Assembly (NCBI GenBank): GCA_020890945.1
Contig: JAJHPK010000016.1
Span: 30,157-94,156 of the forward strand
Direction of reading: 5' to 3'
Length of the DNA stretch: 64,000 nt
Source: Nitrosomonas sp.
GTDB taxonomy: Bacteria; Pseudomonadota; Gammaproteobacteria; Burkholderiales; Nitrosomonadaceae
In this document: piece by piece, positions 20,038-29,762 of the stretch
How positions within the stretch are numbered: the stretch's first letter is position 1
Layout: each line of letters opens with the position of its first letter
The notes under the pieces: generated by a model
Databases searched by the model: none
Seen by the model: only the letters and a program-made list of their open reading frames with translations
Told to the model about the DNA's origin: nothing
Program-made: the position numbers and the translations under genes

Positions 20038-21012
20038 TTATTTTTCTAGCATTCCGGATTCTTTCAGTTTCGCAATCAAGCAAATGAAATCGCACGCAAT
20101 GTGCGCTGCTGCTAATGCGGTAATTTGGCTTTGATCGTAAGCGGGCGCTACTTCGACCACATCCATGCCGATCACATTAATGTCAGTCAATCCACGAATA
20201 ATTGCCAGCGCTTGCGCGGTCGATAAACCGCCACAAACCGGCGTACCAGTACCCGGTGCAAAAGCCGGATCCAGACAATCGATATCAAATGTTAGATAAG
20301 CCGGATGTTGTCCGATAATACGTTTAATTTCGGTAATCACAGCATGCGGACCATGATGATGAACCCAAGCCGCATCTAAAATAGGAACCCCCATAAAATC
20401 GTCATTCCAAGTGCGAATACCAATCTGCACCGAGCGTTTTGGATCGACAAGTCCCTCTTTAATCGCTTTGTAGAACATGGTGCCGTGGCTCAGAGAGTCC
20501 GTGCTTTCATCGGCCCATGTGTCGCTGTGCGCATCAAAATGTATCAATGAAAGCGGTTTGCCGAATTTTTCCGCATGCGCTTTAAGTAGTGGATAACTAA
20601 TGTAATGATCGCCACCCAAAGTCAACATGCGTGCGCCCGAGCTTAAAATGTGCCGAGCATGATCGACGATCGCCTGGTGCGTCGTCATCGGATGATGAGT
20701 ATCAAGATAACAATCGCCAAAATCAATCACCGAGAGTTTTTCAAAAGGATCAAAACCCCAAGGATAGGGTTTCAGAGACGCTACTTCTGCCGATGCCAGT
20801 CGAATTGCTTGCGGTCCGGAACGCGCACCCGGTCGATACGTCACGCCTAAATCAAACGGAACACCGCTGACAACAAGATCGACTCCGGTCAAATCTTTGG
20901 AATAATTACGCCTTAAAAACGACAATACACCTGCGTAAGTCGGTTCTCGCCGCATGCCATGCAAAGATTCACTCGCTATTGCGCCGTCAATTTTGATTGC
21001 TTCATCCTTCAT
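20038..21012 (-). CDS. speB: Agmatinase-like ureohydrolase
   Basis: The 324-residue arginase/agmatinase-family hydrolase shows all metal-ligand motifs of the binuclear centre: 'GGDHYISYP', 'FDAHSDT' and 'DIDCLDPAFAPGTGTP'. Agmatinase, giving putrescine and urea, is the default reading. Related family members hydrolyse guanidinobutyrate or guanidine, and motif reading cannot separate these. Urea release could matter in an ammonia oxidiser. It is convergent with chpA; the stops are only 8 bases apart. Confidence 0.85.
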   Translation of the reverse strand: MKDEAIKIDGAIASESLHGMRREPTYAGVLSFLRRNYSKDLTGVDLVVSGVPFDLGVTYRPGARSGPQAIRLASAEVASLKPYPWGFDPFEKLSVIDFGDCYLDTHHPMTTHQAIVDHARHILSSGARMLTLGGDHYISYPLLKAHAEKFGKPLSLIHFDAHSDTWADESTDSLSHGTMFYKAIKEGLVDPKRSVQIGIRTWNDDFMGVPILDAAWVHHHGPHAVITEIKRIIGQHPAYLTFDIDCLDPAFAPGTGTPVCGGLSTAQALAIIRGLTDINVIGMDVVEVAPAYDQSQITALAAAHIACDFICLIAKLKESGMLEK

Positions 21013-21084
21013 AAAAACTAATATCTCCTCAATATTGCTGCAGCAAACTATAATGATGCATATTCAATCGGTTCAAATATTGTT

Positions 21085-21561
21085 ATGCCACTTTCATTTT
21101 TCTATTATTCCAGAAAAGCTGCTGTATTGATTTTCATTTTAATCAGCGGATGTGCTGTCAATTCGATCGATAAAGGCGGATCTAATATTTCACTCCCCAA
21201 TTTGAATGCCGCATACAATAAAGCTTATACAGTTTTCGGCGTAACCTATTACCCATTGAAAACTGCCGTTGGATATAGCGAAACGGGTTATGCCTCCTGG
21301 TATGGCGCCGAATCAGGTAATACTACTGCGATGGGCACCTACTTTAATCCCAATAAAATGACCGCAGCGCATAAAACGTTACCGCTTCCTTCGCGCGTCA
21401 GGGTCACGAATTTACAAAATGGCCGGCAGATCGTGGTGATTGTCAATGACCGTGGTCCTTTCAAGAGGAATCGTATTATCGATTTATCGCGTGGCGCAGC
21501 GAAAAAAATTGGAGTTCAAGGTGTAGCAAAAGTAAAAGTGGAATATGTTGGACTCAATTAA
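21085..21561 (+). CDS. rlpA: RlpA-like septal lytic transglycosylase, lipoprotein
   Basis: The 158-residue protein has a lipoprotein signal with lipobox 'LISGC' (Cys near residue 23) and a double-psi beta-barrel: 'GYASWYGAESGN', 'MTAAHKTLPLPSRVRVTNL' and 'VNDRGPFKRNRIIDLSRGAA'. RlpA enzymes cleave denuded glycan strands at the division septum, and the Asp in 'NDRGPF' is the conserved catalytic residue. There is no C-terminal SPOR domain, so this is the short form and may not localise to the septum in the usual way. Confidence 0.88.
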   Translation: MPLSFFYYSRKAAVLIFILISGCAVNSIDKGGSNISLPNLNAAYNKAYTVFGVTYYPLKTAVGYSETGYASWYGAESGNTTAMGTYFNPNKMTAAHKTLPLPSRVRVTNLQNGRQIVVIVNDRGPFKRNRIIDLSRGAAKKIGVQGVAKVKVEYVGLN

Positions 21562-21631
21562 CGCTATGGGCATTTAATCAAGATAATCTATAAAAAGGTA
21601 CTTTGGTTCAGTTCAATAGTTTCGTTATCAG

Positions 21632-22500
21632 AAACCTTTGCAAAATCACACGTAGTTCTTGTTTAAATGCAATTCCGGGTTTATTTGTAAATTTTTCAAG
21701 GTAATTTTTCAGCTATTTTTCTGTAGCGAACAGTAGATAATCACCCTAAACCGGCTATTTTCGGTTGTGAGGGCGCAATAATCCTATATTTGCGCAATCA
21801 TTTGACGCTCAGCGAAGAGTTTAGGAAGTCTTTTCAAGTTGTACGCCATAGCCAGTAATATGTACCAGGTATGGGTTTTGTCTAGACCGCAGTAACGCAG
21901 TATTTTGGCATTGAACCAGCGTACTTGGCTGCCGAAGGTTCGCTCTACCACATAACAGACTTTGGTAATCATATGTAATCAGCCATGATAATTGACGCGA
22001 GACATAATGCTCGTGTCAACGTGACAATCCTGCTAAACGATGATGTTGTACCTGGATCTGCCGGTTGATTTCCGCCAATAACTCATCCCATGTTTTTGCT
22101 GCCGTTATTCGCGTTCTAAATCGCGATAACACAGAATAAGTTCCTCACATCATCTTCAAGCGACAAACCCAGAAACCGCATCACGTGGAGATTCGAGTCC
22201 GCCATGTCTTCCAACCGATTCATCGCTTAGACCGCCGTTCCAAATCCCGACCAATAGCATCTTAAACAACAGCAACCCCGAGCGCAGCATCGCAAACCGG
22301 CGCATAATGCATTGCGATTGTTTTCTCGATCGAGTTCCAGTCAATCAATTGATCAATTTTCTTCAGAAGATTCCCTTTCCGGGTGCAGCGGGTTACATAA
22401 ATTTTGAAAAACTCATACTTATTACTCCGGCACTATTGATTTAATAGCACTATCATAGCGGTCGACTGGACAACCAAGATCGAAACCGTGCAAAGGTCTC
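21632..22500 (-). mobile_element. IS5-family relic, copy A (internally deleted)
   Basis: The 869-bp remnant has terminal inverted repeats GAAACCTTTGCAAAATC (left) and CGTGCAAAGGTCTC (right). It matches copy B at 23158-24429 at both ends but lacks about 400 bp from the middle, the junction lying near 21970. No convincing target duplication is seen. Confidence 0.85.
21784..22416 (-). pseudogene. IS5-family transposase remnant (copy A)
   Basis: The start region (near 22414) and the end ('RWFNAKILRYCGLDKTHTWY' near 21900) can be read, but frameshifts, a stop and the internal deletion remove the catalytic DDE core. It is not functional. Confidence 0.85.
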
Positions 22501-22508
22501 ATCTAGTG

Positions 22509-22964
22509 TCAGTAATACATTAGGTTCGCTGAGCCTTTCATAAGAATATATTTATAAACATTCAATTGACCCACATTCTGATTCGGATCAATTGAAAACT
22601 TATGCTGGGTCATAGTCCCCTGTGTCTGAAGATATATCTGGTTTTCAGAACCGAGATCACTCTTAGGAATCAGGAGCGTAAAAGTCGTAAATCCCGATTT
22701 GGTTTTCCACAGTGTGACACTCACAAAAGTTCCAATTTCGGTCCCTACCGTTCTAATCTCATCGCCGCTGAAATTTCTAATCTTGACGCCATTGTCATAA
22801 CTTAAATACGGCCTACCGGTAAAACTTGTAGTCGAGTAGGTAACATTCAAATTATCTCCCTGTAATCTAAAATGATTCGGTGGTTGGGCAAAGGCCGAGG
22901 AAGTTGTTGCGATAAAAATAAAAGCAGTAAGAATCAGATTCTTAAATTCCACTCTGGTTTTCAT
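22509..22964 (-). CDS. Small secreted protein of unknown function
   Basis: A 151-residue product is expected from the ATG at 22962-22964, which has a strong purine-rich site (AGAGGGGGT) just upstream; the frame is open 20 codons earlier. It has a clear Sec signal peptide ending 'SSAFA' before 'QPPNHF'. The mature part is about 125 residues, rich in Thr, Ser and aromatic residues with alternating beta-type pattern and no cysteine. I do not recognise the family. It lies between two same-strand IS5-family relics, with its stop only 9 bases from the end of copy A, so it may have arrived with them. Confidence 0.75.
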   Translation of the reverse strand: MKTRVEFKNLILTAFIFIATTSSAFAQPPNHFRLQGDNLNVTYSTTSFTGRPYLSYDNGVKIRNFSGDEIRTVGTEIGTFVSVTLWKTKSGFTTFTLLIPKSDLGSENQIYLQTQGTMTQHKFSIDPNQNVGQLNVYKYILMKGSANLMYY

Positions 22965-23157
22965 GCCACCCCCTCTCTTAAATAATGTATTAAAGGTAAT
23001 TTCCATAGAAAACTTATCCACCAAACATAAACAACCAACATGAAGTGCTTCGGATAAGACGAAATAATTTGAAGCTTAACTCAAAATTAAATCCTGATAG
23101 TTAAAATTAAATGGATAAACATAGGGTTAATCAATCCATTAATAATGAAAATATAGA

Positions 23158-24429
23158 GAGACCTTTGCAAAATCGCAGGTAGTTCTTGTTTCAATGCAAT
23201 TCTGGGTTTATTTGTAAGTTTTCAAGGTTTTTCTGTAGTGAACTGGGAATAATCGTCCTAACCCGGCTATTTCCGGCTATAAGGACGCAGTAATCCTATG
23301 TTTGCGTAATCATTTTCCGCTCAGCGAAGAGTTTAGGAAGTCTTTTCAAGTTGTATGCCATAGCGAGTAATATGTGCCAGGTATGGGCTTTGGCTAGACC
23401 GCAGTAACGCAGTATTTTGGCATTGAACCAGCGTGCTAGGCTGCCGAAGGTTCGCTCTACCACATAGCGAACTTTGGTAATCATGCGATTGTGTTGTAAT
23501 TGTCTTGGTAACAGCGGTTTATTTTTTGTTGCTTTATCTTGAATGCCATTTTTAATGCCGCGCGATTTCAATGCATCGCGGTGTTTTTGGCTACCATAGG
23601 CTTTGTCAGCATGAATGCGAGTTCCAGGTTGAGTAATTGGCTTTATCGAGCAAATCCAGCAGCGACTTGCTGTCATGGCAATTCGCCGCAGTGGTTTCAA
23701 CGGCTAATACCAAACCATTGTTATCGACTACGGTATGCTGCTTATAACCAAATACTGAGTTTCCACCTTTTTTAACCCAGCGTGCTTCAGCATCGACACC
23801 GGGTTGCGTTACTTCAATGACTCGCATGGCTGATTGCGCATTCGCTTCATCACCGCGCTCTTCCCGGTCACCAACCACTTCGTAAGCTGGTCTGGTTTTG
23901 GGTTTGCGTGGACTCTGTGTAATGCTCGCGTCAACGTGACAACCCTGTTTAACAGTGATGTTGTAAGCCTGGATCTGCCGGTTGATTTCCGCCAATAACC
24001 CATCCCAAATTTTTGCTGCCGTCAGTCGTGTTCTAAATCGCGATAGCACAGAATGGTCCGGCACATCATCTTCCAGCGACAAGCCCAGAAACCGCATTAC
24101 GTGCAGATTCGAGTTCTCCATGTCTTCCACCGATTCATCACTTAGACCACCGTGCCAAATCCCAACCAATAGCATCTTAAACAACAGCAACACCGAATAA
24201 ACTGGCCGACCCGCCGCATCGCAAACCGGTGCATAATGCACCGCGATTACTTTCTCTATCGAGTTCCAGTCTATTAACTGATCTATCTGCTTCAGAAAAT
24301 TCCCTTTCCGGGTACGGCGGGTTACATCAAATTCTGAAAAACTCATACTTGCTACTCCGACACTATTGAGTTAAAGCACCATTATATCGATCGACTGGAC
24401 GACCAAGATCGAAACCGTGCAAAGGTCTC
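23158..24429 (-). mobile_element. IS5-family element, copy B (best preserved, 1272 bp)
   Basis: The ends are GAGACCTTTGCAAAATCG (left) and the complementary CGTGCAAAGGTCTC (right), sharing GAGACCTTTGCA as terminal inverted repeat. It encodes one transposase broken by a frameshift. The flanks TAGA and TTCT do not form a target duplication. It serves as the reference for copies A, C, D and E in this window. Confidence 0.9.
23296..24346 (-). pseudogene. IS5-family DDE transposase, frameshifted (copy B)
   Basis: The first part reads 'MSFSEFDVTRRTRKGNFL' through 'HVDASITQSP' (first catalytic Asp) to 'DSKSLLDLLDKAN' near 23650. The second part continues in another frame with 'PGTRIHADKAYGSQ' (second Asp) and 'YVVERTFGS' (catalytic Glu). 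The break lies near 23640 and has no A-rich slippery run, so a mutation is more likely than programmed frameshifting. All three catalytic residues survive. Confidence 0.88.
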
Positions 24430-24531
24430 TTCTAATGCTATTTTCGCGGATCACAATGAAGGCATGGATATCATCAAAAAGCGTTGCGGTTATCGATTTT
24501 AAATAGGCAGTTGACTATCAAGAGCCAGTCG

Positions 24532-26199
24532 TTAAGCATTCTGAAAGCGCGAATGTTTAATGATCAAAATTGTTATGAGTGGAAGGACGAACCCAATAAT
24601 CGTTGTAGTAATCAGCAATTGGCCTAATTCGCTGTAATCGGCCGGTACAGTAATTTGATCGGTGAGATTGTCTTTCACCTCTCGTTTGACGTTAAAAATT
24701 TGATTCAAATATTTAGTGCCCAGCTGTGAGGCTGAAAGCGCCAAATTGGTAAACGATGCCATCACAGCAAAAAACGTTGCTTTTAGCTTTTCCGGTGCAG
24801 AATTGGCAATCCAAGCCAGCATTGGGATCATAGCAATTTGTCCCAAAGGTGATTCTAGCGCAGTATCAATCAACGCGATAAAGCGAGCGTCTACGACCCC
24901 TCCTGTTACAGAAGCCGTCCATTCGTGCAAGCCAAAGTACATTCCCAGAATCGGCAACGATAAAAAGGTACCGACGATCGTCAGAAAAGCGATGATGTAA
25001 GCAATAGAGCGTTCCGCCATGAAACGGCGAAAAATGAACATGCCGAACAATGTCAAAATCGCACCTACCAGTGATAACACGGCAAGAAACTGCTGGTCGA
25101 AATTCAATTCATCGATCATCCACCAGGTAGACCCCGCGCCTGGACCCGGTATGGCGCGAAACACAAATATCATCATGGCGGTTCCCACTAAAACATTGCG
25201 CGCTTCCGGTTCAAGTTCCTGCGTTAAACGCCACATCAGGAAGATGACGATCGTCATCGAAACAACAAATACGATTTCTTCTCCGGCCGGAATTCGAGTC
25301 AGGCCAACGGCTATCGACATGATCGTAAAAGCTAATCCACCACCGAGAATCCACCAATTCACGGACGGCGTTTCCGAATGAGCGTTTAACATGGCGTTAA
25401 TTTCGTGATGATCATGCCCAAGCGAGTGCAAGCGTTTGTATTCTCGATAATTAAGCCAAGACGCTAATATCACACCCAAGATCGAAATCATTGGAATAAC
25501 TAAAGCCAATTGATACACCAATAGATACACCGCATCTTTTTCGGAACCAGACATGGCCTCCGCATCGCGCAATAGATAAACGTTTACGATAGACACCAGA
25601 AGGCCACCGCCGATTATCGCTACCCGGCCAAGCGTTTGCATGGTTACGTGCATCAACTTCCGCTTTTCCAACGACAATTTTTCGCCATTTTCATCAACAC
25701 GCGGCACCGCTTCAACCGTCATCGCATCGGCAACAACATCTTGTAAAACATAGCCGATAGGTGCCAGTAATGCGGATAAAACGTACCATGTCTCAACCGA
25801 TGCTTTAGCTGCCATGGCTTCGGTGTATCCCAGCAAACCTACCATGATCAACAAACTCAACATGATTAAGCTTGCGCCCAGATACACTAAGATGCTTTTC
25901 CAACGCCAAATAAGATCCACTAAATGACCCAAAGGCATTTTTAACGCCCAAGGCAACATCATCCAAAACCCTAACATCGCGAGAAACTCAGGCGATAATC
26001 CGAGTTTCTCTTTGACATAGAAAGTTCCTACGATACCGGTCAATCCTGAAACGCCTGCTGCCACATACACCATCAGAGGAGGCAAGTAAGACAAGCGCAT
26101 TTCTCTGCCGAGTGAAAAAATATTGCTATCAAACCAAATAAAGATTTTTTGTAGCCAATGCGATTGAGAAGACTGTTCAGTCAGATCGTTTTTTTTCAT
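24532..26199 (-). CDS. MFS permease, BT1/folate-biopterin-transporter-like
   Basis: The 555-residue polytopic inner-membrane protein has about twelve to fourteen hydrophobic segments and a short cytoplasmic N-terminus. The pattern 'LGLSPEFLAMLGFWMMLPWA' followed by 'MPLGHLVDLI', and 'APIGYVLQDVVADAMTVEAV', resembles the BT1 branch of the major facilitator superfamily. The substrate is unknown. Its start lies 10 bases after the stop of the DegS/AlgW-type protease gene, so the two are probably cotranscribed. Confidence 0.7.
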   Translation of the reverse strand: MKKNDLTEQSSQSHWLQKIFIWFDSNIFSLGREMRLSYLPPLMVYVAAGVSGLTGIVGTFYVKEKLGLSPEFLAMLGFWMMLPWALKMPLGHLVDLIWRWKSILVYLGASLIMLSLLIMVGLLGYTEAMAAKASVETWYVLSALLAPIGYVLQDVVADAMTVEAVPRVDENGEKLSLEKRKLMHVTMQTLGRVAIIGGGLLVSIVNVYLLRDAEAMSGSEKDAVYLLVYQLALVIPMISILGVILASWLNYREYKRLHSLGHDHHEINAMLNAHSETPSVNWWILGGGLAFTIMSIAVGLTRIPAGEEIVFVVSMTIVIFLMWRLTQELEPEARNVLVGTAMMIFVFRAIPGPGAGSTWWMIDELNFDQQFLAVLSLVGAILTLFGMFIFRRFMAERSIAYIIAFLTIVGTFLSLPILGMYFGLHEWTASVTGGVVDARFIALIDTALESPLGQIAMIPMLAWIANSAPEKLKATFFAVMASFTNLALSASQLGTKYLNQIFNVKREVKDNLTDQITVPADYSELGQLLITTTIIGFVLPLITILIIKHSRFQNA

Positions 26200-26209
26200 T
26201 ATTTTTTGA

Positions 26210-27352
26210 TTATTGTTGTCGAGGCCGCACGCCTACTTTTATAGAAATATCTTTCCTTTCATCATTACGAATCACCGTGACATTAACGGTTTCACCAGGT
26301 GCCAATGCAGCCACTAGATAAAGAATTTCCGCAGCATTTTTAACAGGCTTATTTTCCACCGCCACCAGTATGTCGCCCGGTTTAATGCCGGCTTTATCGG
26401 CGGGCCCATCTTTTAACACGCTCGCCACCAGTGATCCGGTCTTCTGCTCAGCATCCAGCGATTCGTAAAGTTCAGGCGCCATGTCTTGCATGCTAACACC
26501 TAACCAACCTCGAATGACAGTACCCGATTCAATGATTTGTTCCATCACTTGTTTGGCCACATGCACCGGTATCGCAAACCCGATTCCCAGCGAGCCTCCG
26601 GTTTTTGAATAAATCCCTGTGTTGATTCCAATCAAATTACCTAAAGTATCCGTCAATGCTCCGCCTGAATTGCCGGGGTTGATCGCGGCATCGGTTTGAA
26701 TAAAGTTTTCAAATGTATTGATGCCCACTTGACTGCGACTGAGCGCGCTGACAATGCCCATCGTAACACTTTGACCCACACCAAACGGATTCCCTAGAGC
26801 TAATACCACATCACCCACTCTAGCTTGCTCAGATTGACCAAAAGTGATCGCTGGCAAGTCCTTTAAATCTATTTTTAACACCGCCAGATCTGTTTCAGGG
26901 TCTGTGCCAATGATAGTTGCTTTTGCTTTTCTTCCATCTATCATGGCAATTTCAACTTCATCAGCCGCTTCAATCACATGATGATTGGTTAAAATGTATC
27001 CTTTGGCACTGACGATGACGCCGGAACCCAAATTGGCACGTCGGCGTGCTTTCGATTCAGACGGGTCGCCGAAAAACTTGCGTAATGTCGGGTCATCCAG
27101 TAAGGGATGAGAAGGCTCTTTAATTTCTTTGCTGGTAAAAATATTAACCACCGCAGGCATGGCTATCTCTGCAGCTTTGGCGTAGCTATCGGATCGATTC
27201 ACATTGGCCGAAGATGGGCTGGCTTCTTTGATGGTCACAAGCTCTCCGCGAGGTCGCCAAGAAAGCAAATCAGGACGTAAAGACGAAACGATAAAAAAAA
27301 TAGCCAGCAACACCGTGACGCTTTGTGCAAAAATTAACCAGTGTTTATACAT
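26210..27352 (-). CDS. DegS/AlgW-type periplasmic serine protease
   Basis: The 380-residue HtrA-family protease is anchored by one N-terminal membrane helix (residues 5-24). The trypsin-like triad is His125 in 'LTNHHVIEAA', Asp155 in 'ETDLAVLK' and Ser229 in 'NPGNSGGAL'. It has a single C-terminal PDZ domain (about 275-370). An anchor plus one PDZ is the architecture of DegS and AlgW, which start the sigma-E envelope-stress cascade by cutting the anti-sigma factor; DegP has a cleaved signal and two PDZ domains. It is divergent from the Nif3 gene, with 78 bases between starts. Confidence 0.9.
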   Translation of the reverse strand: MYKHWLIFAQSVTVLLAIFFIVSSLRPDLLSWRPRGELVTIKEASPSSANVNRSDSYAKAAEIAMPAVVNIFTSKEIKEPSHPLLDDPTLRKFFGDPSESKARRRANLGSGVIVSAKGYILTNHHVIEAADEVEIAMIDGRKAKATIIGTDPETDLAVLKIDLKDLPAITFGQSEQARVGDVVLALGNPFGVGQSVTMGIVSALSRSQVGINTFENFIQTDAAINPGNSGGALTDTLGNLIGINTGIYSKTGGSLGIGFAIPVHVAKQVMEQIIESGTVIRGWLGVSMQDMAPELYESLDAEQKTGSLVASVLKDGPADKAGIKPGDILVAVENKPVKNAAEILYLVAALAPGETVNVTVIRNDERKDISIKVGVRPRQQ

Positions 27353-27430
27353 AAACCCCTTATCCCCAATCGAATTAGACTGCTAGAATCTTTAGTATTA
27401 ATTTTCTGTATCGCATACAAAGGAATCCAT

Positions 27431-28177
27431 ATGCATCGCGATGTACTGGAAAAATACCTGAATGAATTATTGGACATCCATCGCTTTCAGGATTATTGCC
27501 CAAATGGGCTTCAAGTGGAAGGGCGCCATCAGATTGAAAAAATCGTCAGTGGCGTAACCGCTTCGCTCGATCTATTGCAAGCAGCTATTGCGGCTAAAGC
27601 CGATGCCATTCTCGTCCATCATGGTTATTTTTGGCGCAATGAAGACAGTCGAATTGTTGGCATAAAGTCGCGCAGAATCGGTTTATTAATGGCAAACCAA
27701 GTGAATTTATTTGCCTATCATCTCCCGCTCGATTCGCATCCGCAATTTGGCAACAATACACTGTTGGGAAAGAAGTTAGGATTTATTGAAACCGGGCGCT
27801 TTGGCGGACAAGATATCATGATGCATGGCGAATTACCGAAGAAAACGACACTGAAAGAGCTAGAGGAAAGAATATCACGTACTTTGTTGCGTAAACCGCA
27901 AGTCATTGGTGATGAAAATAAAATCATTCACCGAATTGCCTGGTGTACCGGTGGAGCGCAAAACTACTTTGACGCAGTGATTCCACAAAATGTCGACGCC
28001 TATATTACCGGAGAAATCTCAGAGCACAATGTTCATTTGGCTCGCGAAACCGGTATTGCGTTCATATCGGCAGGACATCACGCGACAGAACGTTATGGTG
28101 TTCAAGCACTCGGTGATCATATTGCGCAGAAATTTTCACTGCAACATCAGTTTATCGATATGGATAATCCCGTATGA
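27431..28177 (+). CDS. Nif3-like dinuclear metal-centre protein
   Basis: The 248-residue protein belongs to the NIF3/YbgI family: 'YCPNGLQVEG' near residue 20, 'ADAILVHHGYFW' near 58, 'YHLPLDSHPQFGNN' near 97 and a C-terminal 'ISAGHHATERYGVQALG'. The His and Glu residues in these blocks bind the metal pair. The start at 27431 is chosen because AGGA lies just before it; the frame is open 30 codons earlier but overlaps the divergent protease start. The biochemical role is not settled in the family. Confidence 0.9.
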   Translation: MHRDVLEKYLNELLDIHRFQDYCPNGLQVEGRHQIEKIVSGVTASLDLLQAAIAAKADAILVHHGYFWRNEDSRIVGIKSRRIGLLMANQVNLFAYHLPLDSHPQFGNNTLLGKKLGFIETGRFGGQDIMMHGELPKKTTLKELEERISRTLLRKPQVIGDENKIIHRIAWCTGGAQNYFDAVIPQNVDAYITGEISEHNVHLARETGIAFISAGHHATERYGVQALGDHIAQKFSLQHQFIDMDNPV

Positions 28178-28234
28178 TCTACAACAAAATCACGGACTAT
28201 GTATCGCAGCAAAATTGGGTATAAAATTCAGCCA

Positions 28235-28351
28235 TTATGAGTTGTCATTTTCACCATCTTTTTTCTTCTTGCCTGAAAACATTGTCCACCAAATGATAAA
28301 AACGAATAACGCTAAAGCGACTGCTGCTTCGACTACAAGTAACCACCACAT
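28235..28351 (-). CDS. 38-residue single-pass membrane protein
   Basis: The short frame from the ATG at 28349-28351 encodes one hydrophobic helix with 'WWLLVVEAAVALALFVFI' at residues 2-19. An amphipathic 'IWWTMFSG' and a charged tail 'KKKKDGENDNS' follow. Positive-inside logic puts the tail in the cytoplasm. It lies between convergent nif3 and divergent mltA, filling an otherwise empty 230-base gap. A helix-plus-basic-tail design this clean is unlikely by chance, but the ribosome binding site is weak. Function unknown. Confidence 0.55.
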   Translation of the reverse strand: MWWLLVVEAAVALALFVFIIWWTMFSGKKKKDGENDNS

Positions 28352-28405
28352 AATTTAAATTTCTTCTCACATTGAAAATAGATTAATTCACGAAATAAAA
28401 TTTTA

Positions 28406-29632
28406 ATGAAAAAATTGCTTTATTTCATTTCATTCATGGCTATGCTGGCATTGTCAGCATGCTCGACAAGCACTGTTGCTCCTACAGATAAGCCTGCTCA
28501 GAAACCTGAAGCTTCTTCAGATTCTCAAGCGACAACTGCAATACAGCCCCCTTCACCTACTAATGCGACTGACAAGGGATTTACCAAATCGATTCATAAA
28601 TCATCAACTTGGTCAGCATTAACTGATTGGGAAAAAGACGATTTATCGCCAGCGTGGCAAGCATTTCTAAAAAGTTGTAGCGTTCTGAATAAGCAAACAT
28701 TGTGGCAAAAATCTTGTAAAGCAGCTACAACACTCAACAATCCGAACAATGCAACACTCGCAGTTTTCTTTTCAAACAACTTTACGCCTTACCAAATAAT
28801 TAATAAGGATAACACCGAAGAGGGACTTGTGACCGGTTATTACGAACCGCTACTGAAAGGTAGTCGTAAACCCTCCGAACGCTATCGGTTTGCGATTCAC
28901 GCTGCGCCGCCGCAATTGCTAACGATTAATTTGGGCACAACCTATCCAGAAATCAAAGATCTACGTTTAAGAGGTCGTTTGGAAGGCAACAAAATCGTGC
29001 CTTATTACACGCGCGCAGAAATCATGCAAAATCCCAAGCTGCTCAGTGCACATGAGTTTCTATGGGTAGAAGATGAAGTGGAATTATTTTTTCTACACGT
29101 GCAAGGGTCTGGTCGCATACTTCTTGAGAATGGCGATATTGTAAAAATTGGATATGCAGATCAAAACGGCCATCCCTATAATTCCATTGGAAAAATATTA
29201 GTACAACGCGGTGAACTAAAGCTAGAAAATGCATCAATGCAGGGAATTAAACAATGGGGTAGAAAAAATCCCAGCAAACTGCCCGAGCTGCTAAAGCAGA
29301 ATGCGCGGTACGTATTTTTCCGCGAATTACCCGCAGATATTTCCGGTCCGATTGGTGCGTTAGGCGTACCACTGACTGCGGGACGCAGCATTGCCATTGA
29401 CCCACTTTCCGTTCCACAAGGCGCACCCGTATTTCTTGCTACAACCTGGCCTAATACTAGCAAGCCGCTAAATCGATTGATGGTGGCGCAAGACGTCGGT
29501 AGTGCTATTACGGGCGGTGTTCGCGCCGATTTCTTCTGGGGATTTGGCGAAGAAGCAGCGACGCAAGCTGGAAAAATGAAACAACCAGGAAAAATGTGGG
29601 TTTTGCTACCTAAAAACAATGGTTCCTATTGA
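28406..29632 (+). CDS. mltA: Membrane-bound lytic murein transglycosylase A
   Basis: The 408-residue outer-membrane lipoprotein cleaves peptidoglycan glycan strands to 1,6-anhydromuropeptides. It has a lipoprotein signal with lipobox 'LSAC' (Cys19) and a Ser/Thr/Pro-rich linker. The MltA domain shows 'TEEGLVTGYYEPLLKGSRK' and the C-terminal 3D domain shows 'MVAQDVGSAITGGVRADFFW', which contains the catalytic Asp. The length and order are as in E. coli MltA. Confidence 0.94.
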   Translation: MKKLLYFISFMAMLALSACSTSTVAPTDKPAQKPEASSDSQATTAIQPPSPTNATDKGFTKSIHKSSTWSALTDWEKDDLSPAWQAFLKSCSVLNKQTLWQKSCKAATTLNNPNNATLAVFFSNNFTPYQIINKDNTEEGLVTGYYEPLLKGSRKPSERYRFAIHAAPPQLLTINLGTTYPEIKDLRLRGRLEGNKIVPYYTRAEIMQNPKLLSAHEFLWVEDEVELFFLHVQGSGRILLENGDIVKIGYADQNGHPYNSIGKILVQRGELKLENASMQGIKQWGRKNPSKLPELLKQNARYVFFRELPADISGPIGALGVPLTAGRSIAIDPLSVPQGAPVFLATTWPNTSKPLNRLMVAQDVGSAITGGVRADFFWGFGEEAATQAGKMKQPGKMWVLLPKNNGSY

Positions 29633-29667
29633 TGAAATAATTTAAAAGATTTTTTTTTATAAGGCTT

Positions 29668-29696
29668 TAGACTAGCAGATACAATCTGTTAGTCTA
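29668..29696. terminator. Hairpin between convergent mltA and RTX gene
   Basis: TAGACTAGCAGAT and ATCTGTTAGTCTA form a 13-bp stem with one mismatch and an ACA loop, 36 bases after the mltA stop. Neither side has a strong U-tract, so termination is plausible but not certain. Confidence 0.45.
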
Positions 29697-29762
29697 GAAC
29701 CTATACAAAATCCAGGGCAATCTAATCCTAGATTTATTGCAATCGAAACGAGAATTTTTGGA

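Noticed and set aside
21620-22510. Target duplication around IS copy A (ATC/ATC)
   Set aside because: The register is shifted by one base between ends and could be chance; not claimed for any of copies A-E.
23600-23700. Programmed frameshift in IS copy B transposase
   Set aside because: There is no slippery run or stimulating structure at the junction; other copies are also mutated, so decay is simpler.
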